The notes: generated from the sequence alone by a model not told the origin. A stretch of DNA of 64,000 bases from Bacteroidales bacterium UBA6267 (GCA_002440745.1 DJVB01000008.1:1-64000); one strand, 5' to 3'; positions 22,922-33,080 are shown, numbered from the stretch's first letter. Made by a program: numbers and translations.

Positions 22922-23893
22922 ATGGGACGAATAGATGAGATAAAGATTCCGATAAAGACTGAATTGGAGAGGTTTCAAAAGGAATTTGCCGATGTGATGA
23001 AAACGAGGGTGCCCCTTTTGAATATTATCACTCGGTATTTGATTAGTAATAAGGGCAAACAGATGCGACCGCTGTTTGTGTTTCTCTCCGCACGTCTTCT
23101 CTCAGAAGCAACCGACTCCACATATCGTGCAGCAGCTTTAATTGAGCTATTACACACTGCAACTCTCGTTCACGACGATGTTGTGGATGAGGCAAGTTTA
23201 CGCCGTAATGTATTTACTATTAATGCTTTATGGAAAAATAAAGTTGCTGTTCTCGTAGGCGACTTTCTGCTTTCTAAAGGGATGATTTTAGCACTTGAAC
23301 ATAAAGAATATCAGTTGCTTGAAATAGTATCCAAGGCCACACGACAGATGAGTGAGGGGGAATTGCTTCAAATCGAGAAAGCTCGAAGGCTCGACATAAG
23401 TGAAGAGGTTTATTTCGACATAATTCGCCAAAAAACTGCATCGTTGATTGGATCGGCAACCGCAGCCGGCGTAGCTTCAGTTGGCGCTGATTTACAGACT
23501 GTTGAAAAATTTTGGATCCTTGGCGAAAACATTGGTATCGCTTTTCAAATCAAAGACGACTTGCTTGATTATGCAGGAAGTAATACCGGAAAAACTACCG
23601 GCAACGACTTGAAAGAGAAAAAAATGACACTACCATTAATATTTATGCTGAATCAAGCCGATTACCTCGAGAGACGCAAGATTATAATGAATATAAAATA
23701 CCGAAGTCAAAACTCGGCTGTTCGGCGTTCGATAATGGACAAAGTCAAGAATAGCGGTGGTATCGACTATGCCGAACAAAAAATGCAGGAATATCTGCAA
23801 AAAGCTCTTGATGATTTAAACTATTTTCAAGATAGTGAAATTAAAACAGCCTTCATTAATCTTATAAATTATTCTATCAACCGAAATAAATAA
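22922..23893 (+). CDS. Polyprenyl (octaprenyl/solanesyl-type) diphosphate synthase
   Basis: About 323 residues. All-alpha trans-prenyltransferase: first Asp-rich motif LVHDDVVDEASLRR (the DDxxD site) and second motif AFQIKDDLLDY, with GNKGKQMRP (substrate Lys/Arg) near residue 40 and the KT/GNDLKEKKMTLP motif after the second site. It condenses isopentenyl diphosphate with allylic diphosphates to make a long chain, most likely the menaquinone side chain; chain length is not readable by eye. The ATG at 22922 is preferred to the TTG at 22907. First gene of an operon. Confidence 0.9.
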   Translation: MGRIDEIKIPIKTELERFQKEFADVMKTRVPLLNIITRYLISNKGKQMRPLFVFLSARLLSEATDSTYRAAALIELLHTATLVHDDVVDEASLRRNVFTINALWKNKVAVLVGDFLLSKGMILALEHKEYQLLEIVSKATRQMSEGELLQIEKARRLDISEEVYFDIIRQKTASLIGSATAAGVASVGADLQTVEKFWILGENIGIAFQIKDDLLDYAGSNTGKTTGNDLKEKKMTLPLIFMLNQADYLERRKIIMNIKYRSQNSAVRRSIMDKVKNSGGIDYAEQKMQEYLQKALDDLNYFQDSEIKTAFINLINYSINRNK

Positions 23894-23898
23894 TTGAT

Positions 23899-25626
23899 AT
23901 GCAGAATGTTTCGTTAATATTTTTAGCTTTCTTTACTTTTTCAATTGCCTTTGCTCAGGCTCAAACACATCGAATTGAAGAAATCAAATACCCAAGCGGA
24001 AAGCGTTTGTCACAAACTTCTTATTTAGATTCCATACCCGATGGGGATTTCATTTCGTGGTATGAAACAGGCCGCATTATGGAAAAAGGTAGTTATTCCA
24101 TGGGGAAGAAAATAGGGACATGGGTTTATCTTTATCCAAACGGAGACAGCCTGAGCTTGTTCAACTATGAGAATGGTCCATATATTATCTGGTTCGATAA
24201 CAAACAAATTACCGTCAAAGGTCTTGTTGTTAATGGTGAGAAGGAGGGAAAATGGACGGAATATTTTATAAATGGAAAAGTAAAATCTACAATTACTTAT
24301 AAGACGGGAAAGCCCTTTGGGAAACAAACTCATTTTGATGAAAATGGCACGAAAACATTGGAATTTACGCTGCCCGATGGCTCCTATCAGGCTTGGTATT
24401 CGACCGGCGAGATTAAAGAAAAAGGTAATTTGAAGGATGAAGCTCGAGATGGCCTTTGGGTTGGTTTTTACAAAAATGGTAAGCCAAACTATGAAGGATA
24501 TTATTCCAATGGGACGGAGACCGGGATTTGGAAAGAATTTTATTTCAATGGACAGGTGAAAAAAGTTGAGCCACTCACTGATGGCACTTACAACGAATAT
24601 TATATTGATGGGAAAATGGGTGCTGAAGGTCAAGTAGTTCAGGGCAAACGCACCGGTGTTTGGACCTGGTATTACAATGATGGTAAGACAAAAGAAATTG
24701 TGAAATATCTGAACGGTTTGCGCAACGGCGACTCAAAACGATATTATGAATCAGGGCAGTTGGAGTTCGATGGTGCTTATGAAAACGACAGTTTAAATGG
24801 TTATGCACACTGGTATTATCCTAATGGAAACCTTGAAATGGAAGGCAATAGCATTAACGATTTGCAGGACAGCGTTTGGAAATTTTATTATGACAATGGT
24901 CGTATGGGAAGCACCGGCGCTTTCAAGAAGGGTCGGATGGAAGGTGAATGGGTGTACTATTATATGGCTGGGCCTTTATGGAAAAAGGGGAGTTATTCGT
25001 CTGACATTAAGGATGGTATGTGGGTAACTTACTGGGAAAACGGTAAGGTGCTTCAGCAGGGAGCATATCAAACTGGTCAGGAATCAGGCCTTTGGGAATC
25101 GTGGTACGACAACGGTCAGATAAAAGATCGTGGAACATTTGTGCTCGGAGTTATGAATGGAAAATGGGTTGGTTGGTTCAAGGATGGTACTCCAAATTAT
25201 GAGTTTATGTATAAAAATGGTGTGAAAACTGGTTTTTGTACACAGTATTATTCCAATGGAAAAGTGAAATATAAAGGTGGTTTTCTTGATGGACAAAGGC
25301 ATGGTAAATTTGCAGAATACTATAATACAGGTGCTCCGCTTTCATCAGGTAAGTACTTGAATGGTAAGCAGTTTGGAAAATGGAGCTATTTTGATAATTT
25401 CGGGAAATTGTACAAAAAGCAAACTCTAAAAGACGGAAAACCAGATGGGAAATGGGTCGAATATTATGCTAACGGGAAGAAAAAGGGTGAAGGAGTTTAT
25501 AAAGATTTATTGAAACATGGGGTCTGGACTTATTACGACCAAACCGGAAAGGTTGTCTATAAAGTGCAGTATAACAGAGGTGTAAAAGAAAAGGAAATTG
25601 TAAACTCGCAAAAAGGAATTCAATAA
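23899..25626 (+). CDS. Exported MORN-type (YwqK-like) repeat protein
   Basis: 575 residues: signal peptide (1-19) and then a near-continuous array of about 22-24-residue units of the form Y-x-NG-x-x-x-x-x-G-x-Y-x-x-G-x-x-x-G-x-W-x-x-Y, roughly two dozen copies covering residues 25-565 (for example YYNDGKTKEIVKYLNGLRNG). This is the MORN_2 / 'toxin-antitoxin YwqK' repeat, which forms an extended beta-hairpin solenoid; despite the database name it is not evidence of a toxin system. It is probably periplasmic. It is co-transcribed with murF (9-nt gap) and anmK, so a peptidoglycan-related role is possible. A long antisense frame inside it is a by-product of the repeats. Confidence 0.88.
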   Translation: MQNVSLIFLAFFTFSIAFAQAQTHRIEEIKYPSGKRLSQTSYLDSIPDGDFISWYETGRIMEKGSYSMGKKIGTWVYLYPNGDSLSLFNYENGPYIIWFDNKQITVKGLVVNGEKEGKWTEYFINGKVKSTITYKTGKPFGKQTHFDENGTKTLEFTLPDGSYQAWYSTGEIKEKGNLKDEARDGLWVGFYKNGKPNYEGYYSNGTETGIWKEFYFNGQVKKVEPLTDGTYNEYYIDGKMGAEGQVVQGKRTGVWTWYYNDGKTKEIVKYLNGLRNGDSKRYYESGQLEFDGAYENDSLNGYAHWYYPNGNLEMEGNSINDLQDSVWKFYYDNGRMGSTGAFKKGRMEGEWVYYYMAGPLWKKGSYSSDIKDGMWVTYWENGKVLQQGAYQTGQESGLWESWYDNGQIKDRGTFVLGVMNGKWVGWFKDGTPNYEFMYKNGVKTGFCTQYYSNGKVKYKGGFLDGQRHGKFAEYYNTGAPLSSGKYLNGKQFGKWSYFDNFGKLYKKQTLKDGKPDGKWVEYYANGKKKGEGVYKDLLKHGVWTYYDQTGKVVYKVQYNRGVKEKEIVNSQKGIQ

Positions 25627-25635
25627 TATTTAACT

Positions 25636-26925
25636 ATGCAAACTCATTCATTAGAACAGATTTATCAATTATTTCTGCAATCAAAGGGTATTTCAACAGA
25701 TTCGCGTTCTATCAAGCCACAAACTTTATTCTTTTGCTTGAAAGGAGAGAATTTCAACGCCAATAAGTTTGCTGTTGAGGCTATAAAAAAAGGAGCTCTT
25801 GCAGCAATTGCCGATGAACAACCTGAGGAAAGCTTGCCCGAGATACTATTAGTGGATAATGTGTTGCAAACTTTACAACAATTAGCAAATCTTTACCGGC
25901 GTCAGTTTTCAATTCCGGTTTTAGGCATCACCGGTTCTAATGGAAAAACTACCACTAAGGAGCTGATACATGCAGTTTTACAAACCAAATTTAAAACACA
26001 TGCCACTTCAGGTAATTTAAATAATCATATAGGTGTACCTCTTACTCTTTTGTCGATGCCAACCGATACCGAGATTGCTATTATTGAGATGGGAGCCAAT
26101 CATCGCGGTGAAATAGGGCAGCTTTCGGCAATTGCTGAACCGGATTTTGGTTTGATAACAAATATCGGAAAAGCTCATCTTGAGGGTTTTGGCGGTTTTG
26201 AAGGTGTTATAAAAACTAAATCTGAACTTTATCATTGGATTAGAAATCATGGCAAGGCGATTTTTATAAATGGTGACGATTCCTTGTTGATGAGCCTTAG
26301 CGATTCATTAGAGCGAATTAGTTACGGCCAAAATACCAATAACATTTTTCAAGGAAATCTAATACCAACGGATTCTTTTTTGGAAATTTCAATCGCTGGT
26401 CGAAGCATCAGAACGAACCTTCTTGGCGAGTATAATTTTTATAATGCAATGGCTGCTTACTCTATCGGTAGTTATTTTGGTGTTGAAATCGAAAACATTC
26501 AATTTGCATTAGAATCATATATGCCTGAAAACAAGCGTTCGCAGTTGATTCATTCGGAGAAAAACGAGATTTATTTAGATGCTTATAATGCTAATCCAAC
26601 TTCAATGAAAGCCGCGCTTGAAAGTTTTGTAAAAAGTGACAAAAAACTCAAATCTGTCATTCTTGGAGATATGTTAGAGTTGGGCTCGGAGAGTTTTGAT
26701 GAACATTTTCAATTAGTTGAAATGCTGAGAAAATTGCCCTTGGAGAATATAATTCTTGTCGGGCCTGAGTTTCTTAAAACTAAGAATGATTCCTCAGGAT
26801 TTCATTACTTTTTAAATTATGCCGAAGCAGCCAAATATCTGGCTAATAATCCTTTGGAAAATCAGTATGTGCTTGTAAAAGGAAGTCGAGGAATTGCTTT
26901 AGAAAACCTGCTGCCAAACCTATAG
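25636..26925 (+). CDS. murF: UDP-N-acetylmuramoyl-tripeptide--D-alanyl-D-alanine ligase
   Basis: 429 residues. Mur ligase with three domains: N-terminal UDP-binding part (STDSRSIKPQTLFFCLKGENF), the ATP-binding P-loop GSNGKTTTKELI (about 106-117), IEMGANHRGEI, and the C-terminal domain with DAYNANPTSMKAAL, which is specific to MurF. It adds D-Ala-D-Ala to the UDP-MurNAc tripeptide in the cytosol, the last soluble step of peptidoglycan precursor synthesis. Here it is separated from the rest of a typical mur cluster and sits next to anmK. Confidence 0.94.
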   Translation: MQTHSLEQIYQLFLQSKGISTDSRSIKPQTLFFCLKGENFNANKFAVEAIKKGALAAIADEQPEESLPEILLVDNVLQTLQQLANLYRRQFSIPVLGITGSNGKTTTKELIHAVLQTKFKTHATSGNLNNHIGVPLTLLSMPTDTEIAIIEMGANHRGEIGQLSAIAEPDFGLITNIGKAHLEGFGGFEGVIKTKSELYHWIRNHGKAIFINGDDSLLMSLSDSLERISYGQNTNNIFQGNLIPTDSFLEISIAGRSIRTNLLGEYNFYNAMAAYSIGSYFGVEIENIQFALESYMPENKRSQLIHSEKNEIYLDAYNANPTSMKAALESFVKSDKKLKSVILGDMLELGSESFDEHFQLVEMLRKLPLENIILVGPEFLKTKNDSSGFHYFLNYAEAAKYLANNPLENQYVLVKGSRGIALENLLPNL

Positions 26926-26929
26926 TACT

Positions 26930-27985
26930 ATGCAAAACTACCGTGTACTTGGAATGATGTCGGGAACTTCCCTCGATGGTTTGGATTTGGCTTGTGTTGA
27001 CTTCTTTCAAGAAAATGGCAATTGGCAATTTCATTTAGTAGCTGCCGAAACGGTCTCTTATTCAAGGGAATGGACTGATCGTTTGCGAAACGCTATTCAT
27101 TTTTCAGGACTCGAAATTACCCGAACAGATGTGGCTTATGGTCACCTTTTGGGCAGTTTGAGCAGTGAATTTCTTAGCAAACATCATTTAAAAGTCGATC
27201 TAGTTTCAAGTCATGGTCATACTATTTTTCATCAGCCTGACGAGGGTTTTACGCTTCAGATTGGAAATGGAACTGCCTTAGCATCACATCATTTTTGTCC
27301 GGTAGTATTTGATTTTCGGTCCTTAGATGTGAGCGCAGGAGGACAGGGTGCGCCGTTGGTCCCTTATGGCGATTTCCTTCTTTTTTCTAACTATGCAGGA
27401 TGTTTAAATATTGGTGGTTTCGCCAATTTGAGCGTCAACTCGGATTTTCCAGCAGCTTGGGATATTTGTCCGGCAAATTATGTTTTGAACATTTTAGCAA
27501 ATAGATTGAACCACACTTACGATAAAGATGGCCTTATTTCTCGAAGCGGCTCTATCATCCATTCCCTCCTTTCGCAACTTGAGAGCAACTCCTATTACTT
27601 ACGAAAAGCTCCAAAATCCCTTGGAAGTGAGTTTGTTATGTCTGAAATGATGCCGTTGATGGATGCTTATTCCGGCATTGAGGATTTGTTACGAACTTTC
27701 ACCGAGCATATTGCGCTTCGAGTTGCTCAGGACATGAAAATGGTTGAAGGGCCTGTTTTAGTAACGGGTGGTGGAGCAAAAAATTCGTTCCTGATGGAAA
27801 GGATTGAGTCGATTTCGCAACGAAAATTGGAAAGGCCCACCGATGAAATAATTGATTTTAAAGAAGCAATAATTTTTGCCTTTCTGGGACTACTTCGGTT
27901 TCTGAATCTCCCGAATATCGATGGTCGAATCACTGGCTCGAATAGATTTCTATCTTCGGGAAATATTTCATTACCAGGGTTATAA
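26930..27985 (+). CDS. anmK: Anhydro-N-acetylmuramic acid kinase
   Basis: 351 residues. GMMSGTSLDGLDLACVDF (about 9-26) is the phosphate-binding signature of AnmK, with SHGHTIFHQP, ALASHHFCPVVFDFR, GGQGAPLVPYGD and LVTGGGAKNSFL completing the ASKHA fold. It converts 1,6-anhydro-MurNAc from cell wall turnover into MurNAc-6-phosphate, returning muropeptide sugars to metabolism. Starts 4 nt after murF; their pairing joins wall recycling to precursor synthesis. Last gene of the operon. Confidence 0.93.
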   Translation: MQNYRVLGMMSGTSLDGLDLACVDFFQENGNWQFHLVAAETVSYSREWTDRLRNAIHFSGLEITRTDVAYGHLLGSLSSEFLSKHHLKVDLVSSHGHTIFHQPDEGFTLQIGNGTALASHHFCPVVFDFRSLDVSAGGQGAPLVPYGDFLLFSNYAGCLNIGGFANLSVNSDFPAAWDICPANYVLNILANRLNHTYDKDGLISRSGSIIHSLLSQLESNSYYLRKAPKSLGSEFVMSEMMPLMDAYSGIEDLLRTFTEHIALRVAQDMKMVEGPVLVTGGGAKNSFLMERIESISQRKLERPTDEIIDFKEAIIFAFLGLLRFLNLPNIDGRITGSNRFLSSGNISLPGL

Positions 27986-28009
27986 ATTCTATAAATTGGT
28001 TTATTTTGT

Positions 28010-29689
28010 CTATAAATTTGGCAAATCGAACCAAAATTTTGAACCTACACCAACTTCGGATGAAAAGCTTATAGTGCCGCCCATCAGTTCAACAAATCCT
28101 TTCGAAATGCTAAGCCCTAATCCGGTACCTTCTCTGAAATTGGTCTCTTCCGCTTGACGGAATCGCTCAAAAATGAAGAATTGTTTATCTTCCGGAATGC
28201 CCCGACCAGTGTCGCTAACATAAAAATAATAGGAATTTGGATGTTTCTCAACACCAATTTCCACATGACCCGAGTCGGTATATTTTAAGGCATTCTTAAT
28301 CAAGTTTATAAGCACCTCATAGATTTTATCCTTATCGGTTTCGAAAGTGGTTTGCTTCGTGATTCCTAAGGTGGACACACGTAATTCTATTCCTTTTGTT
28401 CGGGCTTCTAAACTGAAAAATTGGTACAATTCGTCCAAAAGTTCATAGATAATAATTCGAGTTTTTGTAACCGTAAATTGTCCGGCTTCAATTTTTGAAA
28501 TGTTTATCAACTCGTTAATTAAATTCAATAACCGCTTGCCACTTTTCTCTATCACATCCACATAAGTAAGATATTCCTCTCTTTCCAAATCTTCGGTTTT
28601 CATCAGTCCGGCAAAACCCAAGATTCCATTCATCGGAGTTCTGATTTCATGACTTAGGTTAGCGAGAAACACCGATTTTAACCGGTCGCTTTCCTGAGCC
28701 TTTTCTTTGGCATAAGTCAGTTCATCTTCATATTCTTTGAGTCTGGTGATATCGTGCAAGCTTCCTAAGAGTTGATTAGGTTTGCCCTCATTATCATTAG
28801 TAATGCAAAAACTTCCACTAAGCCATTTGTAATCGCCTGATTTGCTTACGATTTTAAAATCTTTTTCCACAGCTGCTGAACCTTCATTATGGGCGAATAA
28901 AACCTCTTTTACCACATTTTTAAAGCCGGATTGGTAATCGGGATGAATGAGTTTTAAATATTCTTCCGGGTCTAAGCTTATCATTTCTGAAGTAGAGTAA
29001 CCTAAGATATCAAATAGCTTTGGGCTAATATACTTGAAATAATTGGTATGTAGGTCGAAGTAGAAAAAAATATCGTGGGAATTCTCAACAATCTGCCTGA
29101 ATTTTTGTTCGCTCTTGGCAAGTAATGAAGATTCAACTTTTAGCTTTTCTTCAATTATTTTTTTGTCAGTAATATCAATTATTCCCAATCGGTATTCGAA
29201 ATCACCGGACGACAAATGCTTTTTAATGCCATGAATATTGGTATAAATCCTTTCTTTTTCATTCAATTTCAACGCAAGCTCCGTTTGTAGTGAGCGATCG
29301 TTTGCAAATAATTCTTTGTGAAAAAAGAAGAATGTATCTTGAAAATCAGGTGCAATGTGTTTTGTAAAACTTGTGCCGGCTAGTTTAGCAGGAATAGTCC
29401 CCAACATGCCGGCAATGGTATAGTTAGCCTCTTTTATACGTAGGTTGCTATCTAAAAGGATATATCCAGTAGGCGCAAGATGGAATAGATCGTGATATCT
29501 GTCTTTAATTAATTCTAATTCGGCTTGGGAAGAGATTAATTCAATGTTTTGCTGCTCCAATTCTACTTGATAAATGGATAACTCTTCAATCAAACTTTTT
29601 ATGTCTTTTTCGAAAAGGGATGGATTAAGCCCTTGAATTTCAATTTTCTTTAAGGCATCCTCCCGCAGCCTGTTTAATTTCTCATTCAT
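28010..29689 (-). CDS. PAS-domain sensor histidine kinase
   Basis: 559 residues. N-terminal coiled coil (about 30-62), two PAS domains (about 65-180, LAPTGYILLDSN; about 195-320, DIFFYFDLHTN), HisKA with the phospho-acceptor His in NLSHEIRTPMNGILGF (about residue 353), then the HATPase with LINLIKNALKYTD (N box), VSDTGRGIP (G1) and GTGLGLSISKGFVELMGG (G2). No transmembrane segments and no fused receiver: a cytosolic sensor. It starts 7 nt after the CheB-CheR fusion gene, so the two share a transcript. No cognate response regulator is adjacent. Confidence 0.93.
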   Translation of the reverse strand: MNEKLNRLREDALKKIEIQGLNPSLFEKDIKSLIEELSIYQVELEQQNIELISSQAELELIKDRYHDLFHLAPTGYILLDSNLRIKEANYTIAGMLGTIPAKLAGTSFTKHIAPDFQDTFFFFHKELFANDRSLQTELALKLNEKERIYTNIHGIKKHLSSGDFEYRLGIIDITDKKIIEEKLKVESSLLAKSEQKFRQIVENSHDIFFYFDLHTNYFKYISPKLFDILGYSTSEMISLDPEEYLKLIHPDYQSGFKNVVKEVLFAHNEGSAAVEKDFKIVSKSGDYKWLSGSFCITNDNEGKPNQLLGSLHDITRLKEYEDELTYAKEKAQESDRLKSVFLANLSHEIRTPMNGILGFAGLMKTEDLEREEYLTYVDVIEKSGKRLLNLINELINISKIEAGQFTVTKTRIIIYELLDELYQFFSLEARTKGIELRVSTLGITKQTTFETDKDKIYEVLINLIKNALKYTDSGHVEIGVEKHPNSYYFYVSDTGRGIPEDKQFFIFERFRQAEETNFREGTGLGLSISKGFVELMGGTISFSSEVGVGSKFWFDLPNL

Positions 29690-29696
29690 GGCTCAT

Positions 29697-32600
29697 TTAT
29701 TTTGGTTCGTCAACTTCCTCAAAAATAGTATATACCTGATATGGGTTTTGTTGGCCTTCCTGAAATAGTGGTATTGCATCGATTTTTATCCACACATATT
29801 TGGATAGTTTTGGGTTATAAACCCCCATAATACTGTTTTTAATTTCTAAACCGGTACGAAGAGCGACCATTGCGGGATGTTCGCTACCCGGAAAAAAGGT
29901 TTTATCAGCTTTTAACGGCTTCCATTCTTCGGAGGCAGAGGTGCGAGATTTCATTTCTTCCAGACTAACTCCTAAGATGCGCTCAGCGGCAGGATTGGCA
30001 TTTACCAATTGTCCGTCACCGTTTTGAAAAACAATTCCCTTATTGATGCTGTTGAATAGCAATAAGTATTTGTCTTCAAACGCATTAGCCTTTCTTTTTT
30101 CTATGTTAAGAACTTCCTGCTGTTCCATTTCGTGGGAAATATTGATAACAATTCCGGTCAATAATTCCGGTTTTCCGTTTTTGTCCCGCTTCACTACCTT
30201 ACCTTTGTCTCTATACCACACAAAATGTCTGTCTTTGTGGCGAATGCGATATTCAATAATGTAGGAATCCTTTTTTCCCGAAAGATGATCACGCATTGCG
30301 TCCATGGCTTTTTCGTAGTCATCTTCATGAATTAAACTTGTCCACCACTCAAAACCATCCCCAACCTGATTTTTAGTGTAGCCAAGCATGGTGTATTTGC
30401 CTTCACCGGTCAGCACTCTGTTTTGTTTCATGTCCCATTCCCACCACGACATTTCACCGGCATTTAGGGCATAATCTAAACGATCGGTGGTCTGCTGAAG
30501 TTTAGCTTGATACTCTTTAATATTACTGATTTCAATAAATAAGATTATTATTCCATCAATCGCATTTTCAATAGTTCGGTAGGGTAAAATTCGCATCAAA
30601 AACCAATGTCCATTATCGTCCTGAATTTCATGTTCAATGGTTACCAAACGATCGGCTGCTTTTTTTACATCTTCCACAAAGTTTTTATACAAATTACCAA
30701 AACTCAGATGTTGGATTGGACGGCCAATATCAATGGGTAAGATATTGGTTAGGCGACTGGCGACGTCATTTATTTTTCTGATGCACAACGATTTATCTAA
30801 ATACAAGTTGCCTAAGTGGGTGTTTTTTAATAAGTTATCGAAATCGGAATTCAACTCGGTTAGTTCGTCAATCTTCCGAAGATGTTCGCTATTGACCGTA
30901 TATAACTCTTCATTAACCGATTGTAATTCCTCATTCGTACTTTGTAGCTCCTCATTCGATGCTATTAGCTCCTCGTTGCTCGATTGCAACTCTTCGTTGC
31001 TTGTTTCAAGTTCTTCAACTGTCGCTTGCAAACTTTCGCTTTTAACTTGAAGTTCTCTTTCTAATTCTTCAATGCGTTCCTGATACTGAGTGTTAATATT
31101 GATTTTCTCACTTGGAACTTTTTTCTGCTCCTTCTTTTCAACTTCGATAAAACTGATTAAGAAGTAGGATTCATCTAATTGAGAATCAGAGATATACTTG
31201 CATTTTATGGAAAGAAGAGAATTCCGGCTTTCCAAGGAAATATTGTCAAGTGTAATTTCATTTCTCGTTTTTTCAGTCCTTCGGATGAGGCTGCTCAAAG
31301 TTACGGATAAATCTTTTGGCAACATTTTTAACAAGTTAAAACTGACATGACCTATCGGAATATTCAGGTAATGGCTAACATTGTGAATCGTGTGCAAAAC
31401 ATTATACTGGTCGTCAATTATTATTGAAGGAGGAAGATAATCATGCAAAACCTCATTAAAGATTCGTTCCACAAAATTATTTCTTGATTTATTTGATCGG
31501 TAAATGGAAGATCCTATTAAATCCGATCTGGTTTTTGCTGTAGTATTGATGCCAATTGTGTTAAAAAATCCTGGTTTATAGGATGTTATCTTTTTATAAA
31601 TCTTGGCTTTTTGATCGATAACTTGGAAACCTTCTGCCATATTTCCAAGCGATTCGCTCGACCCTAAAAGCATCAATCCGTTTTGGTTTAAGCAGACGTG
31701 GAATGTGGAGATTATTTTTTGTTGGACATCATTATTCAAGTAGATGAGCAGATTTCGGCACGAAATAAGGTCAAGTTTCGAAAAAGGCGGGTCGTTGAGA
31801 ATATTGTGTTGTGCAAATATTATCATGCTTCTAATGCTCTCAATTATTTGATAGCCACGTTCTTTCCTGGTGAAGTATTTCACTAATAAATCTGTAGGCA
31901 CATCGGAAGCAATATTGTCGGGATAAAGACCTGTTCCGGCAAAATCAATCGATGATTTGTCTAAATCGGTTGCAAAGATTTTAACGTCCTTTTGTATGTG
32001 ATTTTCAATTAAATGGTCTTTGATAAGCATAGCTATGGTATAAGCCTCCTCGCCGGTTGAGCAGCCTGCTACCCAAACTCTTAACTCTTTCTTTCCTTGA
32101 TGCTCTTCAATTAGTTTTGGTAAAATTTTAGTTTTAAACTTGATAAAAGTTGCTTCATCTCTGAAAAATCGGGTAACTCCAATGAGTAGCTCATTGAAGA
32201 GTATGGATATTTCTTTTTGATTTCCATCTAAAAACTTGATGTAATCTTCAATTTTGTCAAATCGATTGATGCTTATGCGTTTTTCAAGTCTTCGATGAAT
32301 AGTATTTTCTTTATAGTTCGCAAAATCAACTTGTTTGCTTTCTTTAAGAATGTCGATAATTCGTTCTAAATGATTCATTTTGCCATCGAGCAAACTCTCT
32401 AATTTTCGACTTTGCCGGATGAGAGGATGTTTTATATACTGCAAAAGCTCAGCGGCTAAATCAAATGGATTCGATACAAAATCAATCATGCCTGTCGAAA
32501 TGGAGCTTTTTGGCATTCCGTCAAACTTAGCCGAACGATCGTCTTGAACCATAGTCATGCCGCCAAATTCTTTGATTGCCCGCACCCCCAAAGTTCCATC

Positions 32601-33029
32601 CGAACCGGTGCCGGATAAAATGATGGAAATGGCATTTTTTTGCTGGTCCTGAGCCAATGACCTAAAGAAGATATCAATTGGAAGATTTAAAAACCTTTTG
32701 TCCGAAATTTCACTAAGCAATAATTTTCCCTCCCTGATGGTCATGTTCATCTTTGGTGGAAGAAGATAGATATTGTTTTTTTCGACTAACATGTCGTTTT
32801 GAGCCACATGAATTGGGATTGAAGTGCATCTTGCAAGCAGTTCATTCATAAAACTTTTATAGTCAGGCGATAAATGTTGAATGATGACGAATGCCGCTCC
32901 CGGATCCGGATCCATATTAGTGAAAAATTCTTGAAGTGCTTCTAGTCCCCCTGCTGATGCGCCAATTCCAACTACAGGATATGGCAATTGATGTAAGGGT
33001 TCTTCCGATACTGAAATTGATTTAGCCAT
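29697..33029 (-). CDS. CheB-CheR-PAS fusion protein (chemotaxis-like methylesterase/methyltransferase)
   Basis: 1110 residues, no receiver. Methylesterase domain (about 15-200): catalytic Ser in GASAGGLEAL (Ser25), His in IIQHLSPDY and Asp in GTGSDGTLG. CheR methyltransferase (about 215-480): RRLEKRISINRF, RVWAGCSTGEEAYT (SAM motif; read RVWVAGCSTGEEAYT) and LIYLNNDVQQKI. A long coiled coil follows (about 650-715) of repeated EELxSxNEEL units, then two or three PAS domains to the end. Such fusions usually act in sensory networks unrelated to flagellar movement, and no cheA/cheW/MCP genes are in the window. Operon with the PAS kinase. Confidence 0.93.
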   Translation of the reverse strand: MAKSISVSEEPLHQLPYPVVGIGASAGGLEALQEFFTNMDPDPGAAFVIIQHLSPDYKSFMNELLARCTSIPIHVAQNDMLVEKNNIYLLPPKMNMTIREGKLLLSEISDKRFLNLPIDIFFRSLAQDQQKNAISIILSGTGSDGTLGVRAIKEFGGMTMVQDDRSAKFDGMPKSSISTGMIDFVSNPFDLAAELLQYIKHPLIRQSRKLESLLDGKMNHLERIIDILKESKQVDFANYKENTIHRRLEKRISINRFDKIEDYIKFLDGNQKEISILFNELLIGVTRFFRDEATFIKFKTKILPKLIEEHQGKKELRVWVAGCSTGEEAYTIAMLIKDHLIENHIQKDVKIFATDLDKSSIDFAGTGLYPDNIASDVPTDLLVKYFTRKERGYQIIESIRSMIIFAQHNILNDPPFSKLDLISCRNLLIYLNNDVQQKIISTFHVCLNQNGLMLLGSSESLGNMAEGFQVIDQKAKIYKKITSYKPGFFNTIGINTTAKTRSDLIGSSIYRSNKSRNNFVERIFNEVLHDYLPPSIIIDDQYNVLHTIHNVSHYLNIPIGHVSFNLLKMLPKDLSVTLSSLIRRTEKTRNEITLDNISLESRNSLLSIKCKYISDSQLDESYFLISFIEVEKKEQKKVPSEKININTQYQERIEELERELQVKSESLQATVEELETSNEELQSSNEELIASNEELQSTNEELQSVNEELYTVNSEHLRKIDELTELNSDFDNLLKNTHLGNLYLDKSLCIRKINDVASRLTNILPIDIGRPIQHLSFGNLYKNFVEDVKKAADRLVTIEHEIQDDNGHWFLMRILPYRTIENAIDGIIILFIEISNIKEYQAKLQQTTDRLDYALNAGEMSWWEWDMKQNRVLTGEGKYTMLGYTKNQVGDGFEWWTSLIHEDDYEKAMDAMRDHLSGKKDSYIIEYRIRHKDRHFVWYRDKGKVVKRDKNGKPELLTGIVINISHEMEQQEVLNIEKRKANAFEDKYLLLFNSINKGIVFQNGDGQLVNANPAAERILGVSLEEMKSRTSASEEWKPLKADKTFFPGSEHPAMVALRTGLEIKNSIMGVYNPKLSKYVWIKIDAIPLFQEGQQNPYQVYTIFEEVDEPK

Positions 33030-33080
33030 TAATGATGCAATTAGGTTCTAATCTAAATTAGATATGGTTAATAAAGGCTT

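Noticed and set aside
24025..24633. 202-residue reverse-strand open frame inside the repeat gene
   Set aside because: It arises from the regular codon pattern of the + strand repeats; the protein has no recognisable motif and the sense frame is clearly coding.
30850..31080. Repetitive DNA in the CheB-CheR gene that might be a tandem repeat or phase-variable tract
   Set aside because: The repeats encode the expected heptad coiled coil of this family and vary at the DNA level; they are protein repeats, not a slippage tract.
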